The translations under genes were made by a program, and so were the position numbers. Of a stretch of DNA of 64,000 bases, positions 18,426 to 25,935 are shown in pieces. The first letter of the stretch is position 1. Every line of letters starts with the position of its first letter. The DNA comes from an uncultured Anderseniella sp. GTDB taxonomy: Bacteria; Pseudomonadota; Alphaproteobacteria; Rhizobiales; Aestuariivirgaceae. Where the stretch lies: assembly GCA_947488295.1 (NCBI GenBank), contig CANKYU010000001.1, positions 980,183 through 1,044,182 of the forward strand, in the 5' to 3' direction. The notes beneath the pieces were generated by a model that saw only the letters and a list, made by a program, of their open reading frames with translations, ran no database searches and had not been told where the DNA came from.

Positions 18426-19688
18426 GTGAAACTTTTGAGCTGGGCAATGTCGTCTGGGTATGATTGTTTGCAGCTTACGCGAACACCGCCGTTCATGATC
18501 GATTGTCAGTTCATGGCAGCAAGCACAAGAAATGGTCGGCACATGTTTAACTGGAACACAGCCAGATTCATAAAAGAACAAACCAGGTTACGAATGGGCC
18601 AGTTTTACCGGGCAGACGGGCCTTCGTTCAAATCACGGATAAAAAAGCTGAGTGAAGACGGCATCACGGGTCAATCAGCAAGACCATTCATCATTTTCAC
18701 CAAGAAAAACAAGAAAATACAGATCATAGGCAAGAGTAAACGGGACCATCACAGGAACTATCACTTCATTGAAGACATCAAGAAGTATCGCAACTTCGCG
18801 ACCCAGGTTCTGATTGCCGACTTTCAGGACTGTATTCCCTGGCAATACGAGCCTTTCGAAAAATACCAGATCCCGGTTTTTGCGAAAAACAGGCCCGTGG
18901 AGGGCAACAGCCCTGTTATCTTGTGGACCAACAGGAACTACAGGTATCAACGCCACATCGGCCTGAGCGGCAAGTTCAATATATGTCCGTGGGAAGAGAA
19001 AAAATCTGAACTGATATGGAGAGGATCGCCGCATGGGCATCTCCGGTTGTCCGAGGGAAAATATGTCTACCCCGATCAAATATTTTTTGAGCTGTCGGAG
19101 CCCCATAGAAGTCTTGGCCGCAAGATTGCCGGCGAATATGACGCAGAGGATTTTTGCAGCATAGCGAATTCACATCTGATCAGATATCGACTGATTTCCG
19201 AATTCTCTAGCAAGTTTGATTTCGCATTTGTTGTGAACCACAAGTTGTTGAGTGAAATATTTCTGGATTTCCTGCGCGGCAATTATCGTTTCGCGGAAAA
19301 AATCAATCAACTCGAAGTAGCAAGAAACAAGTATGTTCTGGTGCTGGAAGGCAATGACGCCGGCACACAGATTAACTGGGCACTCTCTTCCAACAGTGTC
19401 ATCCTGATGCCGGAAAGAGAATTTCACTCAACCACAACGCTTGGCCTGCGCGAATGGGTACACTATGTGCCGGTGTCCAAGGATTTGTCGGATCTTGAGG
19501 AACGGGTGGAGTGGTGCCGCTCGAACGATGATGCGTGCCGGGAGATAGCTCGCAATGCCATGGCATATGCTGCGCAATTCCAGCCCAGGGTCGAAGACGC
19601 CATCAACCGGAATGTTCTAAGGGAGTATCAGGGCGGTACGGCAACAAGGAGGGTATCCCAGTTGCTCGAAGATATCTTCGGCGAATGA
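18426..19688 (+). CDS. GT90/CAP10-type glycosyltransferase
   Basis: Up to 420 residues. The C-terminal half carries CAP10/GT90 features: KKSELIWRGSPHGHLR, then NKYVLVLEGNDAGTQINWAL, SSNSVILMPEREFHSTTTLG and a final conserved HYVPVSKDLSDLEERVEW. GT90 enzymes use UDP-xylose, UDP-glucose or related donors in fungal capsules, animals and some bacterial LPS cores (LpsA). The start is uncertain: GTG 18426, ATG 18450 and ATG 18498 are in frame and none has a strong ribosome-binding site. Codon use is somewhat AT-richer than neighbours, suggesting transfer. Donor unknown. Confidence 0.75.
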   Translation: MKLLSWAMSSGYDCLQLTRTPPFMIDCQFMAASTRNGRHMFNWNTARFIKEQTRLRMGQFYRADGPSFKSRIKKLSEDGITGQSARPFIIFTKKNKKIQIIGKSKRDHHRNYHFIEDIKKYRNFATQVLIADFQDCIPWQYEPFEKYQIPVFAKNRPVEGNSPVILWTNRNYRYQRHIGLSGKFNICPWEEKKSELIWRGSPHGHLRLSEGKYVYPDQIFFELSEPHRSLGRKIAGEYDAEDFCSIANSHLIRYRLISEFSSKFDFAFVVNHKLLSEIFLDFLRGNYRFAEKINQLEVARNKYVLVLEGNDAGTQINWALSSNSVILMPEREFHSTTTLGLREWVHYVPVSKDLSDLEERVEWCRSNDDACREIARNAMAYAAQFQPRVEDAINRNVLREYQGGTATRRVSQLLEDIFGE

Positions 19689-19781
19689 GTTTAGGCGTTT
19701 CCCGGCGTGGACAGGACCTGCTGCCGCGGCAGGCGTGCAATGGTACCGGCGGTATTGTTTCCGGTTCGAAGGAGAACTGAT

Positions 19782-20699
19782 TTGGTCAGGCTTGCGTTGA
19801 TTGGCTGTGGTATCTGGGGCGAGAAAATTCTGCAAAGCCTTCTCGATTTGGAGCAGGAGATTGTCGTAGTCGAGCCTTCACCGGATCGCCGTGTCGAGAT
19901 CACCGAAAGATTCCAGGTGGAGTGCCTGGAGCACATCGAGGGACTTCCCAAGGTTGACGGCATCATTGTGTCGACACCGGCATCGACCCACGTAGAGGTG
20001 GTTCAGCAACTGCTGCCATTGCAGCTGCCCGTCTTCATTGAGAAACCCCTGACGACAGATCTTGCGGGCGCACACGCATTGGCAAGCGCATCCGGCGCAC
20101 AGCTGTCAGTCATGCACGTCTGGCACTATCACCCGGGCGTCTGCGAACTCAGGCGGATTGCAAGAGACAGGATATTGGGGCCGGTAACCCAACTTCGAAC
20201 CACGCGCAAGAACTGGACCAGTCCCCGAACAGACGTCGACAGCGTCTGGACACTGGTCCCTCATGACCTGTCAATTGCACAGTCAATTCTGGGTCACATA
20301 CCAAAGCCGCGCTTTGCCTGCGTCGAACGGTTGAATAACCGTGCCACCGGCATGCTGGCCGTTCTGGGGGATGACCGGCTTCAGGTCGTTATCGACACGT
20401 CGAACCGGTATCGGGACAAGCGCAGGGAGATAAGGCTGCACGGTCAGTCTGGTGTGGCAGTACTTGAAGCCGACGGCGACGACAGAATCTTCATTGATCG
20501 TGAAAAACCGGGGTCAACCGGTGTTTCCACAAACGGCGAGTACATCAGGTTCAGCCCCGAAGCAGCTCTGACGACTGAGTTGCTGGCCTTTGTCCGGTTC
20601 CTGGAAGGCGGCCCGCCACCCCCTACGACCGTACAACAGGGAGTTGAAGTCGTTGAGGCGATCGTTGCACTCAGAAGGCTCGCCGGTTTGGAGGATTAA
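19782..20699 (+). CDS. Gfo/Idh/MocA-family NAD(P)-dependent sugar oxidoreductase
   Basis: A 305-residue two-domain oxidoreductase. The Rossmann start ALIGCGIWGEKILQSLL and the family EKP signature in PVFIEKPLTTDLAGAH are clear; WTLVPHDLSIAQSILG provides the usual catalytic His/Asp region. Such enzymes oxidise or reduce nucleotide-linked or free sugars, often in making rare sugars for surface glycans. I choose TTG 19782 because GGAG at 19771-19774 lies at good spacing and the Rossmann strand follows at once; the upstream ATG at 19707 would add about 25 residues unlike the family. Substrate unknown. Confidence 0.82.
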   Translation: MVRLALIGCGIWGEKILQSLLDLEQEIVVVEPSPDRRVEITERFQVECLEHIEGLPKVDGIIVSTPASTHVEVVQQLLPLQLPVFIEKPLTTDLAGAHALASASGAQLSVMHVWHYHPGVCELRRIARDRILGPVTQLRTTRKNWTSPRTDVDSVWTLVPHDLSIAQSILGHIPKPRFACVERLNNRATGMLAVLGDDRLQVVIDTSNRYRDKRREIRLHGQSGVAVLEADGDDRIFIDREKPGSTGVSTNGEYIRFSPEAALTTELLAFVRFLEGGPPPPTTVQQGVEVVEAIVALRRLAGLED

Positions 20700-20769
20700 A
20701 GCGAGTTGCCAGTTGTTTCGGTTACTTGATGGTGGAAAATCGGACCATCTTGCCTGTCGCACTGACCGG

Positions 20770-21333
20770 TTAGTCAGCAGGTTCAAACCGGGACGATCTG
20801 CGGAATTCTTTCAGGCTCGGTGCATCAGTCGCCAGGTCGGTCAGCACCCCTTCGCTTGACGGCCAAGGGATTTCGAGGTCCGGATCCAGCCAGTTTATCC
20901 GGTGATTGTCGTAGGAATTGTAAGTGTCGTAGACTTCTGAAACACCCTGCAAATGCACCGAACGCTCATGAAAATACCAGCCATGCACAAGGCCGCTGGG
21001 AAAGACGAGCGCGGCCATGTCTTCCTCGCACAGGAAGTATAACGACCAGTTGTTCCGGGTCGGAGAATCGGGGCGCTCGTCCCTTAACCCGACACTGGCT
21101 GCTCCGCTGAGAAGGCAAAAGTACTCATCATGATGCCAGTGCAGGTGACAGCCTCGCATCACGTTCTTTTCAGACCTGACCAGGCTGAACTGTTCAGGCT
21201 CGAGAGGCGAATTCCAGGTGGATTTGAAGACTTCCGTGAATTCGCCGCGATCATCGCGGTTAACTTTCAGAGAAAACAGCTCCACGCCTTCTATTGCCTG
21301 CCCTTCAGCAAGTCTTGATCTTCTCACAGCCAT
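20770..21333 (-). CDS. RmlC-like dTDP-4-dehydrorhamnose 3,5-epimerase-family cupin
   Basis: A 187-residue cupin. It carries the RmlC landmarks: VNRDDRGEFTEVF near the N-terminus, QFSLVRSEKNVMRGCHLHWH with the catalytic-type histidine, GLVHGWYFHERSVHLQG and the C-terminal NHRINWLDPDLEIPWP. It should epimerise a 4-keto-deoxy-sugar nucleotide, though no rmlA, rmlB or rmlD is next to it, so it may be a related 3,5- or 3,4-epimerase. ATG 21333 is used; a TTG 15 bases upstream is in frame. A 19-bp perfect palindrome sits 32-50 bases upstream of this start and may control it. It converges with the oxidoreductase gene. Confidence 0.8.
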   Translation of the reverse strand: MAVRRSRLAEGQAIEGVELFSLKVNRDDRGEFTEVFKSTWNSPLEPEQFSLVRSEKNVMRGCHLHWHHDEYFCLLSGAASVGLRDERPDSPTRNNWSLYFLCEEDMAALVFPSGLVHGWYFHERSVHLQGVSEVYDTYNSYDNHRINWLDPDLEIPWPSSEGVLTDLATDAPSLKEFRRSSRFEPAD

Positions 21334-21691
21334 ATCCGATTTTCCCAAGCAAAGACGGCAAGTTGAATACCATAATGGTATTCAGACGTCAGCCAAATTC
21401 TGGCTGCAAACCATTGTTTGCCAATCTCGCGCACAGCTCCAATGGGCTGTTTGCACCTTCCCTGTCAGAAATGGCTGCTGACAGTGCAACACCAACCGGC
21501 CAACCGGCGCAGACACCAAAGGAAAGCACTGTTGCAGTGGCTGCACCTTTGTTGCCCGTTTGCCAATCTATGGCAGCGTCCAGACACCCGGATTGTAATA
21601 CGATTGCAAAGCAGCGGCGCCTGGCTTTACTGTGATGGCAGATTAGCTTGGCTGTGGCCGCCTCAGGTGACATTGAATCGGGAAAACCAGC
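21334..21691. other. Intergenic region between divergent genes holding one palindrome
   Basis: About 360 bases between the RmlC-like gene and the hypothetical gene at 21692. Besides the palindrome listed separately I see no gene here. A long minus-strand ORF at 21389-21967 runs into the plus-strand gene and looks like its shadow. Confidence 0.4.
21365..21383. promoter_or_regulatory. 19-bp perfect palindrome, candidate operator
   Basis: GAATACCATAATGGTATTC is a perfect dyad around a central A. It lies 32-50 bases upstream of the RmlC-like start (minus strand), about where a promoter would be, and 309 bases upstream of the plus-strand hypothetical gene. No T-run follows on either side, so it is not a typical terminator. 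Binding protein unknown. Confidence 0.5.
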
Positions 21692-22252
21692 ATGACACAG
21701 CACGCCGAACCGGTGCCCACTGAAAAGAAGCGCGTCTGGCGGGATACGGAAATCTATTTGATCCAGGACGACGTCGAACTCATCGTCTTCTGGAAAGTGC
21801 TTCCGATCGGCAAGGGACCCGCATTGGTTCTGAGAATCTTCGGACAAGATGTCTTGAGGTTCGACTGTTTCGGCAAGGATCGCGGACACTTCCACACCAA
21901 GACAAAGCTCTGGGCGACGGGAGACGAAAGGCGTATCTTTTTTCGGGAAACTACGGCAGCAGATCAAGTCGATCGGGCGATCTTCGAGTTATCGAAAAAT
22001 CTCGGTTACTATCTGAAAATCAATCCAGATCCCGATATTCGTCAAATTTCGATCAATAGGGCATCTTTGGAGACCAATCTCCAGCTGGCGCGCGCTCGGA
22101 TGCTGGATTTCTTATCGACGGTTCCCGAACTTCAGGACTTGCGAACAGTATACGCGGATTTCACATCGGTGAGCGGTATCCGGGCACTGCTGAATCGATT
22201 GCTGACCCGCGTTCATCGGTTTACTCGATTAGGTTCGCCGCAAAACCGCTAG
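21692..22252 (+). CDS. Conserved-looking hypothetical protein
   Basis: A 186-residue soluble protein that I do not recognise with confidence. The first half has a beta-rich pattern ending in GKGPALVLRIFGQDVLRFDCFGKDRGHFH, with histidines and acidic residues that could bind metal; it reminds me of small alphaproteobacterial domains of unknown function. The C-terminal half is helical and basic. No signal peptide or membrane segment. ATG 21692 follows GGGAAAACCAGC, a weak ribosome-binding site. It is isolated on the plus strand ahead of the convergent sulfatase-fold gene. Codon use looks normal for a real gene. Confidence 0.6.
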   Translation: MTQHAEPVPTEKKRVWRDTEIYLIQDDVELIVFWKVLPIGKGPALVLRIFGQDVLRFDCFGKDRGHFHTKTKLWATGDERRIFFRETTAADQVDRAIFELSKNLGYYLKINPDPDIRQISINRASLETNLQLARARMLDFLSTVPELQDLRTVYADFTSVSGIRALLNRLLTRVHRFTRLGSPQNR

Positions 22253-22371
22253 ACAGTGCCGTGAGAACCGAAAAAGGCACCTATATGGTCAACGGCCACA
22301 AGGTCAAGTTCGGAAACTTTCCTCATGACGGCTGCGACATGAGCAAGGCATCAGGTTGTACTCCGGGTTCG

Positions 22372-24126
22372 CTAGTCCGCCACCTGTGCCGAATGGCGAG
22401 CGCCCGGCAATTGCCTGGCCTCCGGTTCCAGGTAGGACTTGGTCAGGTCCAGGTCATTCCATCTTACATCCTGACGGAACAGGCCGAAAATATCGCCGGA
22501 ACTGAACCCGCTGCTGATTTCCGGTGCCGGGGCCTCGAACAGTGAGGGTCCGTGTGACCGGGCGATGGTTTGCGATGAATATCCCATCAGGCCCAGAATG
22601 GTTGGCGCAATCTGGAAATGGCTGGTTTTTGCCCATGACTTTTCTGCCGAAGACTTCAGCCGACTGAGCACGGCGGGGTGGCTGGTCATGGCCAGCATTG
22701 GTACCAGGCCTTCACGCGGATCCGGATTATCAACCGAACAGTGTGTTATGCCGCCGGGATTGAATGCCTGTCCATGGTCGGACGTGTAGAGTACGACAGT
22801 GTTCGTGAGATTTGTGGTGTCCAGGAAATCGGCCAGCAGCCTGTCAACATTCCATCGAATGTTGTTGAGGTAGGATTTGATAATGGCTGCCTTTGATGCA
22901 GACCAGTCCTGCGGTCCATCGACCTTGAACGGTGCGTCGTGTGCCGGGTAGCCGTGGTGATAGGGAAAATGAGCGCCGTTCTTGTTGGCGTAAATGAATA
23001 CCGGCCCGGCCTGGGCCAACTCCTGCTTGACAACATTCATCAACTCATGATCCAGGTCGGGTGTCGCCACATCATCAAAAGTGACGAACCGGTCAATGTC
23101 CTTGACCTCACCTGGTGTCATGAAATTCTGCAGCCGCGAGCGGTTCTTGTTGACGCTTGCCTGTGCATCGATGAACACCGTGCGATATCCGGCCTGTTTG
23201 GCGAATTGCCAGATTGTCGGATTGTGATTGACCGAGTTGACGATGTCTCGGCGGGACCCGCCCAGCCGCAGCAGCGCGTTGGAGTAGTGACTGCAATTGC
23301 CGCCTGAAGCGGATGCGCCGAAGTTCACAATGTCACTTGTGCGTTTCGCCAACAATGGTGTGAACGGGTTGCCCGGCGTGAGATCGACATAGTCACCCCT
23401 GATGCTTTCGTCGACGAGCATGACAATGTTGCGGACGGCAGGTTTGCCGGCTGGTTTGGCCACCTGCTGTGCCCGCGTCGCCTTGGGTTGCATGGCGGTC
23501 TTCGTCAATGTCACCGCTGTCACGGCCAGTGGGGTGAAATGCTGTGGCAATGCATGCGAACCGCCGCCTTCCTTCATGATCAGGATGGCGCCGATGAGCG
23601 CAACCGGAAGCGCCGGCATCCAGGCCAGTTTCGTCCCGTGCGAGCGCCAGAGCCGAAACCCCGGAGTGGGGGCAAGTACTATGACAGCCAGGCTCCCGGC
23701 AAAGACACAGCCGAACCAAATCGCGGCAGAGACAAACTGGGCCATCGCCCGGCCAAGCTCATGACTCGCCGCCTTGAGAGACAGAACATCGAACGGGCCG
23801 AGATCAGATCCGCTGACGAGAAAGTAGGCTTGCGATGCTGCAACCGAGAGCGACAGGATGCAGGCCCAGACCCATCTGACAATCCGGTTCGGCTGCATGG
23901 CTGCTACGAGAAAACACACCCAGCACACGGCCCAGACGCCTAGATAGAGTACCAGCGTACCGACTCTTTCCTGCGCCACCAGCAGGGTGGCGCGATCGGA
24001 AAAACCGTTGGTGGTCACAGCCATAAACGCCGTCAGGAGCGCTGCCCAGACAAGGATGGTGGTGATCCGGGCCGGTTGCTGCTGTGTGTTCAGGTTATCC
24101 CGGTCCCTGGATGAAGTCGATGCCAT
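22372..24126 (-). CDS. Sulfatase-fold membrane phosphotransferase (phosphoethanolamine/phosphoglycerol transferase-like)
   Basis: A 584-residue inner-membrane protein with about five N-terminal helices and a periplasmic alkaline-phosphatase-superfamily domain from about residue 240. The metal site is visible as NIVMLVDESIRGDY, the nucleophile region ASGGNCSHYSNALLRLGG, HFPYHHGYP and VVLYTSDHGQAF. Proteins of this layout move phosphoethanolamine or phosphoglycerol from phospholipid to lipid A, glucans or proteins. The pssA gene 95 bases upstream on the same strand makes the phosphatidylserine precursor of PE, which fits phosphoethanolamine transfer; this is inference. I use ATG 24126; a GTG at 24180 would add 18 residues. 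Confidence 0.78.
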   Translation of the reverse strand: MASTSSRDRDNLNTQQQPARITTILVWAALLTAFMAVTTNGFSDRATLLVAQERVGTLVLYLGVWAVCWVCFLVAAMQPNRIVRWVWACILSLSVAASQAYFLVSGSDLGPFDVLSLKAASHELGRAMAQFVSAAIWFGCVFAGSLAVIVLAPTPGFRLWRSHGTKLAWMPALPVALIGAILIMKEGGGSHALPQHFTPLAVTAVTLTKTAMQPKATRAQQVAKPAGKPAVRNIVMLVDESIRGDYVDLTPGNPFTPLLAKRTSDIVNFGASASGGNCSHYSNALLRLGGSRRDIVNSVNHNPTIWQFAKQAGYRTVFIDAQASVNKNRSRLQNFMTPGEVKDIDRFVTFDDVATPDLDHELMNVVKQELAQAGPVFIYANKNGAHFPYHHGYPAHDAPFKVDGPQDWSASKAAIIKSYLNNIRWNVDRLLADFLDTTNLTNTVVLYTSDHGQAFNPGGITHCSVDNPDPREGLVPMLAMTSHPAVLSRLKSSAEKSWAKTSHFQIAPTILGLMGYSSQTIARSHGPSLFEAPAPEISSGFSSGDIFGLFRQDVRWNDLDLTKSYLEPEARQLPGARHSAQVAD

Positions 24127-24221
24127 GGTTTTTCCGTGTTTTTCTTCTGTGTCGGGTTGCGCCTCGTCTGGACACAACACTTAAAGTTGGCGCCATGCCG
24201 GGTGGGGCGGTCACATGGCGG

Positions 24222-25037
24222 TTAAGGCAGACGGCTGGTTGGAAGAATGACGGCACTGTCTGGATCGACTTCTTCATTATCATCGCCGGGAAGCCGGGCC
24301 TTGTCCTGCCGGTAGTTAATGATCGAGAACGGGATCAGGAGAATGTAGATGCAGCAGCCGACGAGCAGCAACTGCCAGGTATGAAGAAACAGACTTGGCA
24401 ACAGCACCAGGAAGCCGAGGGCGAGAACAAGCTTGACCGGTTTGCTCAGCCGGACGTTCTTGAATGAGTAGGTTGGAATCCGAGACACCATCAATGCTGC
24501 GATAGCCGCCATATAGAGAGCGACATAGCCGGCAATGTCGGCGCCGCCGGGCACCAGACCGGAGAAGCCGAGATAAAGCGGCACCATCGACAGGGCAGCT
24601 CCAGCCGGCGCATTGACGCCGGAGAAGTAATTTGCCTTCCAGGCGGCCTCGTCCGGGTCAGTTGTGGCGACGTTAAATCGCGCCAGTCGCAGGCAGCAGG
24701 CAATGGCAAAGAAGATGATCGCGATCCAGCCGAGATTTCCCAGGGCATGTAATGATGACAGCCAGATCAGAACGCCTGGTGCGACACCGAAATTGATCAG
24801 GTCAGCCAATGAATCAAGTTCTGCGCCAAAAGGCGATTCACCGTCAACTGCGCGGGCAACCCGGCCGTCGAGGGCATCAAGCATCATGGCGAGGATAATG
24901 GCCATGACGGCAGTCCGGAACTCGCCGTCAATGCCGAACCGTATTGCCGTCACACCGCAGGCAAGGGCGGCACAGGTGATCGCGTTGGGCAGCAGGTGTC
25001 GCCAAGTGCCGGCTTGTGGGCTGTTTTGGCGTTTCAT
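24222..25037 (-). CDS. pssA: CDP-diacylglycerol-serine O-phosphatidyltransferase
   Basis: Membrane enzyme making phosphatidylserine from CDP-diacylglycerol and serine, the precursor of phosphatidylethanolamine. The CDP-alcohol phosphatidyltransferase signature D-x2-DG-x2-AR-x8-G-x3-D-x3-D is complete from DALDGRVAR to ELDSLAD. The protein has about eight hydrophobic helices and a later NYFSGVNAPAGA stretch typical of bacterial PssA type II. I choose ATG 25037 (271 residues) because the 30 codons upstream of it are not membrane or family sequence. It lies upstream of the sulfatase-fold transferase on the same strand. A psd gene is not in the window. Confidence 0.88.
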   Translation of the reverse strand: MKRQNSPQAGTWRHLLPNAITCAALACGVTAIRFGIDGEFRTAVMAIILAMMLDALDGRVARAVDGESPFGAELDSLADLINFGVAPGVLIWLSSLHALGNLGWIAIIFFAIACCLRLARFNVATTDPDEAAWKANYFSGVNAPAGAALSMVPLYLGFSGLVPGGADIAGYVALYMAAIAALMVSRIPTYSFKNVRLSKPVKLVLALGFLVLLPSLFLHTWQLLLVGCCIYILLIPFSIINYRQDKARLPGDDNEEVDPDSAVILPTSRLP

Positions 25038-25209
25038 CTGACAATCGGTCCTCTGCTGGGTTCCGGTTTGCCGGTCTTTGGCTGGCGTCCCGAAATGGCT
25101 CAGCCGCCAACGTCCGACGATCCACATTTTGGCGGAAGCCCGCCATTAAGAACAGAGGGGCAATTGGAGTACCTCCAATTAGTACGCCGCGGATGAGCGG
25201 GTTGACTTG

Positions 25210-25926
25210 CTATACCTGCAGACCAGCCGGGTCGTTCCGGCAATGCCTCGGGCAGCGATCCGCTGTGACAACGAACGCTGTTACAATTTGACCGGCCAGA
25301 CTGCCGTAGTGGCCACGTCCACCGTTAATCCACTCGCCCGAGTGAAGTGACGCCGATGCCCGCGCCACAAAGCTGTTTGAATCCTGGTCCAGTTCGATCT
25401 CGATATCCGGAAAATCGAAGTATTCGCCGATGACCGGATTGACTGCCTTGTAGGCCGCTTCCTTGCAACTGACGATCAGCGCCAGGTGGTTCCCAAGTTG
25501 TTTTTCATCCAGGAACCGCAACTGCCCAATTTCTTCGACAGTCATCACTTTCGACACAATATCTTCAGGCCTGGCGACCGTCGGCTGCTCTATATCGAAA
25601 CCCAGACCGGCCAGGCGATCATCCCGGCTAACGGCGGCTCCGGCGATGTTTTGTGAATGGCTGATGCTGCCAACAATGCCCTTCGGCCAGATCGGACAGC
25701 GCTCCGGTGACCGTGGCACCGTTACCCCGTCAAAGCCTATTCGCGCCAATGCCCGCCGCGCAGCCTGCCGGCCAGCTGCGAATTCCCGGGCACGGCCGGG
25801 CACAGCGGTCTCGATTTCCTTTCGTTCGGCAGGCGGGAGCCGTGAGGGATCGCCGTCAGATACCCGAACGGCGCTGGTGACGACGTTGAACTCCGGAAAT
25901 ACGACATACTCGTCGGTCAACATCAC
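25210..25926 (-). CDS. 4'-phosphopantetheinyl transferase, EntD/Sfp superfamily
   Basis: Transfers the phosphopantetheine arm from CoA to the serine of a carrier protein. The 238-residue protein has all three motifs: KGIVGSISHSQNIAGAA, LAGLGFDIEQP with the magnesium ligands, and IVSCKEAAYKAVNPVIG with the catalytic lysine. The order and the N-terminal AAGRQAARRAL place it in the EntD branch. It starts (GTG 25926 or ATG 25923) about ten bases after the NRPS stop on the same strand, so it is almost surely co-transcribed and serves the NRPS carrier domain at its C-terminus. Confidence 0.92.
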   Translation of the reverse strand: MMLTDEYVVFPEFNVVTSAVRVSDGDPSRLPPAERKEIETAVPGRAREFAAGRQAARRALARIGFDGVTVPRSPERCPIWPKGIVGSISHSQNIAGAAVSRDDRLAGLGFDIEQPTVARPEDIVSKVMTVEEIGQLRFLDEKQLGNHLALIVSCKEAAYKAVNPVIGEYFDFPDIEIELDQDSNSFVARASASLHSGEWINGGRGHYGSLAGQIVTAFVVTADRCPRHCRNDPAGLQV

Positions 25927-25935
25927 CGCATGGCC

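Noticed and set aside
20728..20749. Weak hairpin GATGGT/ACCATC between convergent genes
   Set aside because: Only six base pairs with a ten-base loop and no T-run; not enough for a terminator.
22261..22545. 94-codon plus-strand ORF after the hypothetical gene
   Set aside because: Runs into the 3' end of the convergent sulfatase-fold gene; composition changes there and no family is visible.
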